DNA of 64,000 nucleotides from positions 1 through 64,000 of the forward strand of contig VBCA01000013.1 in assembly GCA_005881575.1 (NCBI GenBank). Reading direction: 5' to 3'. Shown in pieces: positions 7,176 through 16,273 of this stretch. The notes beneath the pieces were generated by a model, which ran no database searches, had not been told where the DNA came from, and worked only from the letters and a program-made list of their open reading frames with translations. The first letter of the stretch is position 1. Each line of letters starts with the position of its first letter. Made by a program: the position numbers and the translations under genes. This stretch comes from Betaproteobacteria bacterium (GTDB taxonomy: Bacteria; Pseudomonadota; Gammaproteobacteria; Burkholderiales; SG8-39).

Positions 7176-8777
7176 ATGCCGAGCTTCGATCCCCCGAGCA
7201 TCAAGCCGAACGCCGCTCCCGATTTCACGGATTCTTCCGGCTGCGCGACGTGGTTGCAGTCCCTGCCGCTCATCAACATCGGCTCATCCCACGTTCGTCT
7301 TCTCGCGCAGCTCGACGAGCTGAATGGCTACAGCATCGCGCCTGCCGAGCGGCTCAAGATCCTGGAGCTCTTGCGCGGGCCGGTGAGCTTCGTGCAAAAG
7401 GAATATTCCAAGAAATTTTCCAGCCGCCCCGCCCCGCTCGCCAAACCGGAGCGAGAGATCCTCGACAGCGTGCACGCGCTCTGGGACGCGCTCTCATACG
7501 GATATCGGCATTGTCTGAAAGCGGTTGCGGGCGGCGGCTCCGCCACGAACGCAGCGTTGATCGGCGAGCGCGTCTTGTGGTGCACCGGGCAGAGGATGCT
7601 TGCCTGCTATCAAGCCTACCAGGACGTCGGCGAGCGCGAATGGAAGGTGCTGCACAGCGTCTACGCGTTCGTCGAGGACAGAGGCGTGGCCGGAGGCGAA
7701 GTCTCCCATCCGACCCACAAAGGCAGACAGACTACATGCACGGAAACCTACGCGCAGGTGCTGCTGGTCGATCTGGCCAACCCCGGAAAGCTGACGCCAC
7801 GCCAGATCGAGCTCATTTCGCTCTGGCTCGAGCGCTGGACGCCGAAGATCTCGATCGGGCGCGCTCCCGCTGCCGCCGGCGAAGGCGTTGCACCGCTCGC
7901 CATCGATCTCTCGGGTGCTGCCGGCGCCTCGCGCCGCAAACCGGAGGGCGACACGACCCGCGTTCTCGACATTCAGGAACTCGGGAGCAGCGTGCGCAAG
8001 CGTGTTGGCCTGCTGCGCAAGGGCGAGACCCCTGCGGCCCTCGGCCTGGGCGAGGACGTGACCGCCCCGCTCGCCGAAAGCCTGCTCACCATGCTCTATC
8101 GGCGGTGGTGCGAGGACAAGCAATCGCGCGCGCATCCGCGCCACAGCTCGAGCGGCACGGCGCAGATCTGCTCGGGGATGGCTGCGGTGCATTACTTCGT
8201 CACCGGCCGCGTGTTATCGGTCCGGGGAGGCCCCCAGAAGATATCCCAGGTGCAGCACGAGCAAATCGCCACCCTCGGGCGAGTCGCCACGCTCCACGAA
8301 GATGAGCCCAGCCCCACGCCGGATTTCGCTGTCGAGACTTGGCGAATCATGGACGAGAGCGCCTCCGGGCTACGCCTCGCGCGAGTCGATGCCGCCGCAA
8401 GCTCGCGTTTGATGCTCGGGCAGCTGCTTGGTATCCGACTGTCGGACGCGAAGGCCTTTCTCCTCTGTGCGGTCAAATGGCTCTCGGTCTCGGTGGAATT
8501 CGAATTGCGTGCCGGCGTCCACATCCTGCCCGGGATTCCCCAAGGGGCTGCGATCAGGGCGATTGGCGCCCCGGCCGCAGCCGAGCAATACACCCCGGCC
8601 TTCCTGCTGCCGGCGGTCGCCGCGCTCCAGGCTCCGGAAACGCTGGTTGTCCCGGCGGGATGGTTTAAGCCGAATCGGGAGATCGAAGTGCTCACAGAGC
8701 GCACCGGAAAGCTGCGACTTGCTTCGGTCGTCGATCGCGGCGCCGATTTCGAGCGCGTGACGTTCGAGGCGCTCTGA
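7176..8777 (+). CDS. Large uncharacterised protein, paralogue 1, with PilZ-like C-terminal motif
   Basis: A 533-residue soluble protein with no signal peptide or membrane segment. The first ~370 residues are mainly helical. I do not recognise a named family with certainty. It is clearly paralogous to the next gene: both share an N-terminal ERLKILELLR-like block, an ALGLG segment (~285), RLxLGQLLxIR-like and CxVxWL strands, VVPAGWF/VLPTGWY, and a VVDRGADFERV-like end. DESASGLRL at ~393 fits the [D/N]xSxxG half of the PilZ c-di-GMP signature and is followed by beta-like strands, but no convincing RxxxR precedes it. A PilZ-like barrel is an inference. Confidence 0.75.
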   Translation: MPSFDPPSIKPNAAPDFTDSSGCATWLQSLPLINIGSSHVRLLAQLDELNGYSIAPAERLKILELLRGPVSFVQKEYSKKFSSRPAPLAKPEREILDSVHALWDALSYGYRHCLKAVAGGGSATNAALIGERVLWCTGQRMLACYQAYQDVGEREWKVLHSVYAFVEDRGVAGGEVSHPTHKGRQTTCTETYAQVLLVDLANPGKLTPRQIELISLWLERWTPKISIGRAPAAAGEGVAPLAIDLSGAAGASRRKPEGDTTRVLDIQELGSSVRKRVGLLRKGETPAALGLGEDVTAPLAESLLTMLYRRWCEDKQSRAHPRHSSSGTAQICSGMAAVHYFVTGRVLSVRGGPQKISQVQHEQIATLGRVATLHEDEPSPTPDFAVETWRIMDESASGLRLARVDAAASSRLMLGQLLGIRLSDAKAFLLCAVKWLSVSVEFELRAGVHILPGIPQGAAIRAIGAPAAAEQYTPAFLLPAVAALQAPETLVVPAGWFKPNREIEVLTERTGKLRLASVVDRGADFERVTFEAL

Positions 8778-8820
8778 GGCGCCCTGCGCGCGCTCCCGCG
8801 CCGTTCTCTGCCAATTTTTT
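8778..8820 (+). terminator. Weak candidate terminator between the two paralogues
   Basis: GGCGC (8778-8782) pairs with GCGCC (8798-8802) around a GC-rich loop, and six T residues follow at 8815-8820. The stem is short and the T-run starts 12 nt after it, so termination is doubtful. Confidence 0.22.
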
Positions 8821-8913
8821 CACATCCCGGCCGCAGTTTGCGCAGCGTTTATGACCACGTCATAGTACATTGGCACGCTTGCAATTCCTAGAAATAGACC
8901 CCGAAGAGCACTG

Positions 8914-10470
8914 ATGGTCCTTCGCGACTTCATCCCCGATTCGCAACCGCGCCTCGCCGACTTGACAAGCTGTGAGGACTGGCTTGCGCGCGCCGCACTT
9001 GCGGGGATGCCGCATGCTTGCAGCGCGCTTCTGGCGCTGCTCGAGGAGATCGAGGCTCATCCGCCCAGGCATTCGGCCTATCTGCAGATCCTTGAGCGTC
9101 TGCGCTATCCCGTCATGCATGCCGAAACGGAGCAAGCCAGGGGCTTTGCCGGAAAACCGCTGCCCCTCGGCCACGACGAAGCCGTCGCATTTGTCCAGGC
9201 GAACGGCTTGTGGGCGGCAATGCTGCGGGCCTATGGGCGTCTCCTGAGCGCAGCGCTGAACGGCAAGCATCCCGAGCTCGAACCCTCGCTCCCTCGACTT
9301 TTCCAGCGCGTGCTCGCCTGCGCGGGAGAAGTGATCGGGACCTGCGTGCTCGCGCGACACGAGTTCGGAGCCGACTACTGGAAGCTGATGCACCAGGCCT
9401 ATGCGGCAGCCGAAGCGCGCGCAATCAGGAGCGAGACTGTCGCCGATCTGAGCGTCGAATCCTCGCCGATGGCGGCGTACGTGGAAGCCCTGATGTTGCA
9501 CCTTGCTCAACCGCACCGCCTATCTCACCGGGAACTCGACTGGGCGCGCAAATGGGTCCGTCACTGGGCGCACAAGGTGGTGCTCAGCCGCGACGTGCCC
9601 TTGCAGGGCGGTTACGCCGTGGATCTCGCCGGGGCTTCGGGGCCCGCCTGGGCGAAGGCGGCAGCCGGTTCGTCGACCTTGCGCTTTCTCGACATCGCCC
9701 GCGTCGCCGCTTCGATCAGCGCACGCATCCAGCGCCTCGAAGAAGGCGCCGAGCCTAGCGCGCTCGGACTCGGTTCCCATTGCACGCGGTTCGCTGCTCA
9801 GGATCTGCTCAAGACGCTGCAGCGCGCCTGGTTCGATCCCGCACCTGCGCACGACTTTCCGCGCCGCGCGAGCCCCTCGCCCATGGAGCTGGTGAGCGGC
9901 TTTGCCGCGATTCACCATGCAATCGAAGGTACCCCCGTGGCGAAGAGCACCGCCGGTCCTTCGAGCTATTCCTACGGGGAAGCCGAGCGATTTCATACGT
10001 TCCTGCCCAGCGCGGAACGGGATGCGCGCGAGCAGAGTCTGGAAACTTGGGAAACGCTGGGGGAATCGGACGAGGGATTCCGACTTCGCCGCGGGACACA
10101 GGGCATGCGTCTGGCCCACCGGCAGCTCGTGGCACTGCGGCCAAGCGGCGCGCGCCAGTTCATCCTTTGCCATGTCGACTGGCTCATCGAAGGACCGGAT
10201 CAATCGCTCACCATCGTGGCCCGAGCTCTGAAAGGGGAAGCAAAGGCCTGCGCCGTGCGCTCCTCCGATCGGAGCGCCCCGCAGAGGTCCGACGCGCTGA
10301 TGCTGCCGGTCGCCCCGGGCCTGTCGCCCGTGCTGGTGCTGCCTACGGGCTGGTACCGGCGCGCCGGCGAGCTCGAACTCGAGCTCGGCAACGCCATAAG
10401 ACGCGTTACTCTCTCCGGTGTCGTCGAGCGCGGTTTCGACTACGAGCGGGTCCGCGTTTCAACGCCCTAA
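8914..10470 (+). CDS. Large uncharacterised protein, paralogue 2
   Basis: A 518-residue soluble protein sharing its layout with the preceding gene: CEDWLARAAL near the N-terminus, LERLRYPV (~63), ALGLGSHC (~285), HRQLVALRPSGARQF and CHVDWL near ~410-425, VLPTGWY (~480) and the ending VVERGFDYERV. The position matching the PilZ-like signature reads GESDEG, so the Asp/Asn is missing; if paralogue 1 binds a nucleotide there, this one may not. Function is unknown. The 136-bp gap to paralogue 1 suggests it may have its own promoter. Tandem duplication followed by divergence is the simplest origin. Confidence 0.75.
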   Translation: MVLRDFIPDSQPRLADLTSCEDWLARAALAGMPHACSALLALLEEIEAHPPRHSAYLQILERLRYPVMHAETEQARGFAGKPLPLGHDEAVAFVQANGLWAAMLRAYGRLLSAALNGKHPELEPSLPRLFQRVLACAGEVIGTCVLARHEFGADYWKLMHQAYAAAEARAIRSETVADLSVESSPMAAYVEALMLHLAQPHRLSHRELDWARKWVRHWAHKVVLSRDVPLQGGYAVDLAGASGPAWAKAAAGSSTLRFLDIARVAASISARIQRLEEGAEPSALGLGSHCTRFAAQDLLKTLQRAWFDPAPAHDFPRRASPSPMELVSGFAAIHHAIEGTPVAKSTAGPSSYSYGEAERFHTFLPSAERDAREQSLETWETLGESDEGFRLRRGTQGMRLAHRQLVALRPSGARQFILCHVDWLIEGPDQSLTIVARALKGEAKACAVRSSDRSAPQRSDALMLPVAPGLSPVLVLPTGWYRRAGELELELGNAIRRVTLSGVVERGFDYERVRVSTP

Positions 10471-10541
10471 CAAGCGCCAGGCTCCTCTCTTCGCGCAGAG
10501 AAACCCCGCGTAGGCGAGAGCTTTTCGCGTGGCCGGTCGTC

Positions 10542-10547
10542 TAAAAT
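10542..10547 (+). promoter_or_regulatory. -10-like TAAAAT abutting the DUF971 start
   Basis: TAAAAT ends 5 nt before ATG 10553 and there is no Shine-Dalgarno site. If used, transcription would start at or next to the ATG, giving a leaderless mRNA. No good -35 is visible. Confidence 0.3.
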
Positions 10548-10552
10548 GCCTC

Positions 10553-10921
10553 ATGGCGGCCGCGGACAGACCGACACCCACCGAAATCAAGCTGCACCAG
10601 AAATCCCGGGTGCTCGAGGTTTCATTCTCCGACGGCAGTCGTTTCGAGCTGCCCTACGAATTCCTGCGCGTGTACTCCCCGTCAGCCGAAGTGCGCGGCC
10701 ACGGACAGGGACAGGAAGTCCTGCAGACCGGCAAGAAGGACGTGGACATCCTGAGACTAGAGCCGGTGGGCAGCTACGCGGTGCAGCCGCATTTTTCCGA
10801 CGGGCACGGCACAGGCATATTCTCTTGGGACTACCTCTACGATCTGGGAACGAATCGTCAATCTCTCTGGCGGACTTATCTCGAGCGGCTCGAGGCAGCC
10901 GGCGCACGCCGAGAGCCCTGA
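10553..10921 (+). CDS. DUF971 protein (gamma-butyrobetaine hydroxylase-like N-terminal domain)
   Basis: A 122-residue protein. ATG 10553 is preferred to GTG 10529 because family alignment starts near PTEIKLHQKSRVLEV. The motifs SFSDGSRFELPYEFLRVYSPSAE, split here by its Ser-Pro, and HFSDGHGTGIFSWDYLY are typical. The His and Asp in that last block resemble a metal site in the eukaryotic relatives, but this form lacks the catalytic dioxygenase domain. In betaproteobacteria it commonly sits immediately before ubiE, as here (44-bp gap). Function is unknown; context hints at iron-sulfur or ubiquinone metabolism. Confidence 0.88.
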   Translation: MAAADRPTPTEIKLHQKSRVLEVSFSDGSRFELPYEFLRVYSPSAEVRGHGQGQEVLQTGKKDVDILRLEPVGSYAVQPHFSDGHGTGIFSWDYLYDLGTNRQSLWRTYLERLEAAGARREP

Positions 10922-10947
10922 GCCTTCGGCATGAACACGTCTTGACG

Positions 10948-10961
10948 GCATGCTAGCATGC
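10948..10961. repeat. Perfect 14-bp palindrome immediately before ubiE
   Basis: GCATGCTAGCATGC is a perfect palindrome ending 4 nt before the ubiE GTG, exactly where a Shine-Dalgarno site would be expected; none is present. It could be a protein-binding site or an RNA hairpin hiding the start. About four such palindromes are expected by chance in 64 kb, so only its position is notable. Confidence 0.4.
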
Positions 10962-10965
10962 TCGC

Positions 10966-11697
10966 GTGAGTCAGACACACTTCGGATACCAGCGCATCGA
11001 CGAGGCCGAAAAGGCTTCGCGCGTCGCCGGCGTTTTTTCCTCTGTCGCATCCCGATACGATCTGATGAACGATTTGATGTCGGGCGGCCTTCACCGGCTG
11101 TGGAAGGCTTTCGCGGTGGCGCTCGCCGGCGTGCGCGAGGGCGAGAAGGTGCTCGACGTGGCTGCCGGATCAGGCGATCTGGCATTCGATTTTGCGAGAC
11201 ATGTCGGGGCAAGCGGAGAGGTATGGCTCACCGACATCAACCGTGCGATGCTGGAAAGGGGGCGCGATCGCCTGCTCGACCGCGGCCGCCCGGTCCCGGC
11301 CGCGCAGTGCGACGCGGAAAGGCTGCCCTTTCCTTCCAACTACTTCGACTGTGTCAGCGTCGCTTTCGGTCTGCGCAACATGACGCGAAAGGACGCGGCG
11401 CTTGCCGAAATGCGCCGCGTGCTGAGGCCCGGAGGGAGGCTGCTCGTGCTCGAGTTCTCGCGCGTCTGGCGGCCGCTCGCAAAGGCTTACGATTGGTACT
11501 CGTTCAAGGTCCTTCCATGGCTGGGCAAGACGGTATCGGGCGACGAGGCCGCCTATCGTTATCTCGCCGAATCGATACGCATGCACCCCGACCAGGAGAG
11601 CCTAAAGGGCATGCTGGAACGGGCGGGGCTCGAGAACGTCGAATATTTCAACCTGAGCGCGGGTGTCGTGGCCCTGCACCGGGGCTACAAGTTCTGA
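10966..11697 (+). CDS. ubiE: Ubiquinone/menaquinone C-methyltransferase
   Basis: SAM-dependent methylation of 2-polyprenyl-6-methoxybenzoquinol (and demethylmenaquinol where present) in quinone synthesis; 243 residues, GTG start. The motifs are [17 protein letters not shown] (~25), SAM motif [14 protein letters not shown] (~64), VAFGLRNM (~137) and the C-terminal [11 protein letters not shown] that closes nearly every UbiE. It lies between DUF971 and a Tim44-domain gene, with ubiJ and ubiB following, so this block is a ubiquinone biosynthesis operon. Confidence 0.96.
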   Translation: MSQTHFGYQRIDEAEKASRVAGVFSSVASRYDLMNDLMSGGLHRLWKAFAVALAGVREGEKVLDVAAGSGDLAFDFARHVGASGEVWLTDINRAMLERGRDRLLDRGRPVPAAQCDAERLPFPSNYFDCVSVAFGLRNMTRKDAALAEMRRVLRPGGRLLVLEFSRVWRPLAKAYDWYSFKVLPWLGKTVSGDEAAYRYLAESIRMHPDQESLKGMLERAGLENVEYFNLSAGVVALHRGYKF

Positions 11698-11713
11698 ATC
11701 GCGGAGAGAGACC

Positions 11714-12556
11714 ATGAAAAAACTGATCGTTTCCCTGTTCACTCTGTTCTTCGGTGCAGGCATCCTTGTAGATGACCTCGAGGCCGCCAGGCTCGGTGGC
11801 GGCCGAAATCTCGGGACCCAACGCCAAGTCACCGCGACCCCGAAGCAAGCGACTCCGCCTGCGCATCAGCAGCCGGCGACGGCGCCGCAACCGTCCGGGC
11901 AGGGGCGCTGGCTTGCGCCGCTCGCCGGACTCGCCGCGGGCCTTGGCTTGGGCTGGTTGTTCGCGCAGGGAGGCTTCGGCGCCGCGATCGGCGCGCTTCT
12001 CGTAGCTCTGCTCGCCGGTGTCGCAGTGTTCGCCTTAATGCGTCTCCTGTCGAAGCGGCGCCCGCAGGGAGCGCAGATGCACTACGCCGGCTTTGGCAAC
12101 GAAACCGTGGCTGCGCCGCCGCCCTCGCAGCTTCCCGGAGACGTGGGCGCGCAGCCGAATTATCGCAGCCAGTTCGTTTCCAACATTCCGGCGGGCTTCG
12201 ACGTCGAGGCTTTCTTGAATGAAGCACGGCGCAACTTCCAGCGCCTGCAGCAAGCGAACGATCGCGGCGACCTCGCGCGGCTGCGACAAGTCACCACGGA
12301 GGACATGTTCAACACGCTGAAGGACGACGTCGCCGGGCATTCAGGCGTGCAACAGACCGATGTCGTCACCCTGAACGCCGCGCTCTTGGAAGTCGTCACC
12401 GAGGGCGAGCTGCATTGGGCGAGCGTGCGATTTTCCGGTTCGATTCGCGAAGAGGCGAGCGCACCGGCCGAGCCATTCGAGGAGATCTGGCACATGCGAA
12501 AGCCGGTGAACGGCTCCTCGGGCTGGCTGCTCGCCGGGATACAGCAGCCCAGCTGA
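11714..12556 (+). CDS. Tim44-like domain protein, membrane anchored
   Basis: A 280-residue protein. ATG 11714 has a GGAGAG RBS and opens a signal peptide (MKKLIVSLFTLFFGAGILV). A low-complexity Gln/Pro/Ala linker (~35-65), a Gly/Ala-rich membrane segment (~68-110, including LAGLAAGLGLGWLF) and a C-terminal Tim44-like domain (~150-280: FDVEAFLNEARRNF, DMFNTLKDDV, EEIWHMRKP) follow. The C-terminal fold is shared with mitochondrial import factor Tim44 and bacterial TimA-type proteins. The bacterial role is not established. Its place between ubiE and ubiJ is a recurring betaproteobacterial arrangement. Confidence 0.87.
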   Translation: MKKLIVSLFTLFFGAGILVDDLEAARLGGGRNLGTQRQVTATPKQATPPAHQQPATAPQPSGQGRWLAPLAGLAAGLGLGWLFAQGGFGAAIGALLVALLAGVAVFALMRLLSKRRPQGAQMHYAGFGNETVAAPPPSQLPGDVGAQPNYRSQFVSNIPAGFDVEAFLNEARRNFQRLQQANDRGDLARLRQVTTEDMFNTLKDDVAGHSGVQQTDVVTLNAALLEVVTEGELHWASVRFSGSIREEASAPAEPFEEIWHMRKPVNGSSGWLLAGIQQPS

Positions 12557-12589
12557 TCCGCTCGCCCCTGGGCCCGACCCGGACACTCC

Positions 12590-13177
12590 GTGATCGAGCG
12601 CGGCGCCCTCGCAGCGCTGAACCATCTTCTGGAGCAGCAGCCGTGGGCGGCTGAGCGCCTGATACCCTTCGCAGGCCAGGCTGTGGAATTTCGCTGCCCG
12701 CCTTTTCCAGACCTGCGCCTCGCGATCACCGGCAGCGGCCTTCTCGATCGGGCGCAGGCGGACACCGCGAGCACGCTCGTCGTGAAGCTCAACCCGGACG
12801 CCTTGCCGTTCCTGCTTGCGCGCGACGAGACCGCCCGAAAGCGCGTTGAAATCGAAGGCTCGGCGGACCTGGCAGGCGCGGTGGACTATCTTTTCCGCCA
12901 CCTCAGCTGGGATCTCGAGGAAGATCTCTCCAGGGTGTTTGGCGACATCGTTGCCCACCGCCTCGCCTCCGGCGGCAAAGCGCTCGCGACCTGGCCGCGC
13001 GATGCCGCATTACGCCTCGCCGAGAGTCTCGCCGAATACTGGACCGAGGAGCAGCCTCTGCTCGCGCGGCCCGCCGACGTGGATAGCTTTTGCCGCGGCG
13101 TAGACACGCTGCGCGACGACGTCGCCCGCCTCGAAAAACGCATCGAACACCTGTCCGATCCCCGCAAGGATCGTTGA
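12590..13177 (+). CDS. ubiJ: Ubiquinone biosynthesis accessory factor with SCP2 domain
   Basis: A 195-residue protein with GTG start. The SCP2-like lipid-binding domain (~15-115) includes FRCPPFPDLRLAI, a GLL segment, LVVKLNPDALP and RVEIEGSADLAGAV. A helical C-terminus ends in a short coiled coil (DTLRDDVARLEKRIEHL). In the E. coli Ubi complex, UbiJ binds lipid intermediates and with UbiK scaffolds aerobic hydroxylation steps. Placement between ubiE and ubiB is diagnostic. No RBS is visible, and translation may depend on the upstream gene 33 bp away. Confidence 0.9.
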   Translation: MIERGALAALNHLLEQQPWAAERLIPFAGQAVEFRCPPFPDLRLAITGSGLLDRAQADTASTLVVKLNPDALPFLLARDETARKRVEIEGSADLAGAVDYLFRHLSWDLEEDLSRVFGDIVAHRLASGGKALATWPRDAALRLAESLAEYWTEEQPLLARPADVDSFCRGVDTLRDDVARLEKRIEHLSDPRKDR

Positions 13178-13252
13178 AAGGGCGCGTCCCCTTTCGGGTC
13201 GCGAGGGCCAATTCTGGTAAATTGGCCGCTTCGGCCAGCGACCTTCCCCTCC

Positions 13253-14764
13253 TTGTTTCGCCTCGCCAAGATCCTTTGGATAAGCCTGCGCTTCGGGCTA
13301 GACGAGTTCGCGCTCGCCTCAGGGAGCCGGCTCGCGCGCGCCCTGAACGCGCTCCTTTTCTTTCGCGCGCTCTCCGAGCCGCGCGGCGCGCGGCTGCGTC
13401 TGGCGCTCGAAGCCCTCGGCCCCATCTTCGTCAAGTTCGGCCAGGTGCTCTCGACACGCCGCGACCTCCTGCCCGCCGACCTCGCCGACGAGCTGGCGAA
13501 GCTCCAGGACCGGGTGCCCCCCTTCCCCGGCGAGCTCGCGGTGGCCGAGGTCGAGCGCGCCTTCGGCAAGCCGATCGCGAAAATTTTCGAGACATTCGAA
13601 CTGCAGCCTGTCGCGAGCGCGTCGGTCGCCCAAGTGCATCTCACCGTGCTTCCCGGGGGCACGGAGGCGGCGGTCAAGATCCTGCGGCCAGGGATGATGC
13701 CGGTGATCGCGAAAGACCTGGCGCTCATGGACGCTGCCGCGGGCCTCGTCGAGCGCTTTTGGGCCGACGGGAGGCGTCTCAAGCCCCGCGAAGTGGTCGC
13801 AGAATTCGCGCGACATTTGTCCGAAGAGCTCGACCTCATACGTGAAGCAGCGCATGCAAGCCAGCTGCGCCGCAATTTCCACGAGTCGCCGCAGCTCGCG
13901 GTGCCGGAGGTGTACTGGGACTTCTGTACGGGCACCGTCATGACGATGCAGAGAATGCACGGCACCCCGGTGAGCCGGGTGGATGAGCTGCGCCGGCAGG
14001 GCGTGGACATTCCGAAGCTCGCGCGCACTGGCGTCGAGATCTTCTTCACTCAGGTGTTCCGCGACGGTTTCTTTCACGCGGACATGCATCCGGGAAACAT
14101 CCTGGTGACGCCCGAGGGCCGCTATGTCGCGCTCGACTTCGGCATCATGGGCACGCTCACCGAGGTGGACAAGCAGTATCTCGCGCAGAACTTCCTCGGT
14201 TTTTTCCGACGCGATTACGCCCGCGTGGCGCGAGCGCATCTCGAGGCGGGCTGGGTGCCGGCCGATACGCGCATGGACGAGTTCGAGGGCGCGATTCGCG
14301 CCGTGTGCGAACCGTTCTTCGACCGCCCCCTGAAGGAAATCTCCTTCGGACGGGCGCTCGTACGCCTGTTCCAGACCTCGCGCCGTTTCAACGTCCAAAT
14401 CCAGCCGCAGCTCATCATGCTGCAGAAGACCCTCCTCAATATCGAGGGGCTCGGGCGCCAGCTCGACCCCGACCTCGACCTGTGGACCACCGCCAAGCCG
14501 TTTCTCGAGAACTGGATGCGCGAGCAGATCGGATTGAAGGGCCTGTTGCGCGCGCTCCGCAACGAGGCGCCACGCTGGGCGTCGATGCTGCCGCAGCTGC
14601 CTCGCCTGGTGCACCGCGCGCTCGCCGACGACCGTGTCGGGCGCATCGAGTACGCGCTCGATGACCTCATCAGGCTGCAGCGGCGGCGGACGCGGGTGCT
14701 GGAATGGATCGCCCTGCTGCTCGCAGCCGCGCTCGCCTGGGCGGTGTTCTTGACGGCCGTATAA
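13253..14764 (+). CDS. ubiB: Atypical kinase/ATPase of ubiquinone biosynthesis
   Basis: A 503-residue ABC1/ADCK-family protein required for ubiquinone synthesis, acting as an ATPase that may extract lipid intermediates from the membrane. The TTG start at 13253 matches the family N-terminus. The KxGQ-containing motif [17 protein letters not shown] is at ~58-74, the Ala-rich loop ASASVAQVH at ~122, the VKILRPG Lys at ~140, HADMHPGNI (~275) replaces the usual kinase catalytic loop, and the LDFGIMG metal Asp follows at ~293. Two C-terminal hydrophobic segments end with [17 protein letters not shown]. It closes the ubiE-ubiJ-ubiB block. Confidence 0.95.
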   Translation: MFRLAKILWISLRFGLDEFALASGSRLARALNALLFFRALSEPRGARLRLALEALGPIFVKFGQVLSTRRDLLPADLADELAKLQDRVPPFPGELAVAEVERAFGKPIAKIFETFELQPVASASVAQVHLTVLPGGTEAAVKILRPGMMPVIAKDLALMDAAAGLVERFWADGRRLKPREVVAEFARHLSEELDLIREAAHASQLRRNFHESPQLAVPEVYWDFCTGTVMTMQRMHGTPVSRVDELRRQGVDIPKLARTGVEIFFTQVFRDGFFHADMHPGNILVTPEGRYVALDFGIMGTLTEVDKQYLAQNFLGFFRRDYARVARAHLEAGWVPADTRMDEFEGAIRAVCEPFFDRPLKEISFGRALVRLFQTSRRFNVQIQPQLIMLQKTLLNIEGLGRQLDPDLDLWTTAKPFLENWMREQIGLKGLLRALRNEAPRWASMLPQLPRLVHRALADDRVGRIEYALDDLIRLQRRRTRVLEWIALLLAAALAWAVFLTAV

Positions 14765-14773
14765 TCTGCGCCC

Positions 14774-16213
14774 ATGCTTATCGCATCCGTCGTGCTTTAT
14801 CTGCTCGTCACGATCGCGATCGGCCTGTGGGCGGCGATGCGGGTGAAAAACTCGAAGGACTACGTCGTCGCCGGCCGCAGCCTACCTCTCTACATGAACA
14901 CGGCGACGGTCTTCGCCACCTGGTTCGGCGCCGAAAGCGTGCTCTCCGTTTCGGTCGAGTTTTCCAAGAACGGGCTGGGCGGCATCATCGCCGATCCCTT
15001 CGGCTCCTCCGTCTGCCTGGTCATCGTCGCGCTTCTCTTCGCGCGCGCGTTCTACCGCATGGACCTGCTGACGATCGGCGACTTCTACCGCAAGCGCTAT
15101 GGCCGCTCCATGGAGCTCGGTACCAGCGTGATCATCGCCATCTCCTATCTCGGCTGGACCGCGGCGCAGCTGACGGCGCTCGGCCTAGTTTTCTCGACCC
15201 TGACGAACGGCGCCATCTCGCTCGAGACTGGAATCGTCATCAGCGGTGTCGTCGTCCTCGCCTACACCATCTGGGGCGGGATGTGGTCCGTGGCCATGAC
15301 CGATCTGTTCCAGTCGGTCATGATCATCGTCGGCCTCGGGGTCATCGCCTGGTTCGTCGGCGACATGGCGGGCGGGCCCGGAACGATCATCGCGGCAGCC
15401 GCCGAGGCGTCAAAATTCGAGTTCTGGCCCAAGGGCGGCACCAAGGAATGGCTCGCCTTCGTCACCGCCTTCCTCACGCTGGCGATCGGATCGATCCCGC
15501 AGCAGGACATCTTCCAGCGCGTCACCTCGGCGAAGAACGAGAGGACCGCGATTGCCGGCAGCCTCCTCGGCGGGGTCGTCTATTTCGGCTTCGTGTTCGT
15601 CCCCATCTACATCGTCGTTGCAGGGCTGCTCATCGATCCGTCGCTCGGGGCATTGCTGTCGGCCCAAGATGCGCGCGAGACACAGCGCCTCCTTCCCGCG
15701 TTCATCCTCGGCCACACGCCCATGTGGATACAGGTGCTCTTCTTCGGCGCGCTGCTCTCGGCGATCCTGTCGACCGCGAGCGGGGCGATCATCGCCCCGA
15801 CTTCGCTGTGCACGGAAAACATCATCCGTCCGCTCTATCCGAACATGAGCGACCGCCAGTTCCTCCTCACGCTTCGCGTCGTCCTTGTTTCCTTCACCTG
15901 CGCCGCCCTGGTATTCGCCCTGCGCTCGAAGCAGACGATGTACGACATGGTGCAGAACGCTTACACCGTGACGCTGGTGGCCGCGCTGGTGCCGCTCGCC
16001 GCGGGAATCTTCTGGAAGAGAGCGAATAACGCCGGCGCGATCCTGTCCGCGGTATTTGGACTCGTCGGCTGGCTGATTGCGGCTTTCATCGCGGCGGACA
16101 CCGCCGTGCCGCCGACGCTCGTCGGCTTCGCGTTCTCCATCCTAGGCATGGTCCTCGGCGCTATCGTCCCAAGGGCCGCGCCGCAGGTGCATCGCCACAG
16201 CGCCCCCCGCTAG
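14774..16213 (+). CDS. Sodium:solute symporter (SSS family)
   Basis: A 479-residue membrane protein with about 13 hydrophobic segments, consistent with the LeuT-fold SSS family. Family signatures are KDYVVAGRSLPLY (~28), ATVFATWFGAESV (~45), TIGDFYRKRYGR (~98), the IWGGMWSVAMTDLFQ block (~165) and GALLSAILSTASGAI (~320). The substrate cannot be decided; proline, pantothenate, acetate and sugars are all carried by relatives. It starts 10 nt after ubiB, yet has no functional link to it. Confidence 0.88.
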   Translation: MLIASVVLYLLVTIAIGLWAAMRVKNSKDYVVAGRSLPLYMNTATVFATWFGAESVLSVSVEFSKNGLGGIIADPFGSSVCLVIVALLFARAFYRMDLLTIGDFYRKRYGRSMELGTSVIIAISYLGWTAAQLTALGLVFSTLTNGAISLETGIVISGVVVLAYTIWGGMWSVAMTDLFQSVMIIVGLGVIAWFVGDMAGGPGTIIAAAAEASKFEFWPKGGTKEWLAFVTAFLTLAIGSIPQQDIFQRVTSAKNERTAIAGSLLGGVVYFGFVFVPIYIVVAGLLIDPSLGALLSAQDARETQRLLPAFILGHTPMWIQVLFFGALLSAILSTASGAIIAPTSLCTENIIRPLYPNMSDRQFLLTLRVVLVSFTCAALVFALRSKQTMYDMVQNAYTVTLVAALVPLAAGIFWKRANNAGAILSAVFGLVGWLIAAFIAADTAVPPTLVGFAFSILGMVLGAIVPRAAPQVHRHSAPR

Positions 16214-16273
16214 TCCGCTCCCGCCCGGACTCGGCTACAATTCGCGCGCCCTTTCACTGCCGCCGAGGTCTCC

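Noticed and set aside
6779-8305. 508-residue plus-strand frame across the HIT gene and paralogue 1
   Set aside because: Overlaps two supported genes in another frame; composition is that of a shadow.
8871-8883. TGGCACG...TTGCA resembling a sigma-54 promoter before paralogue 2
   Set aside because: GG and GC elements are only 7 nt apart instead of 10, so spacing does not fit.
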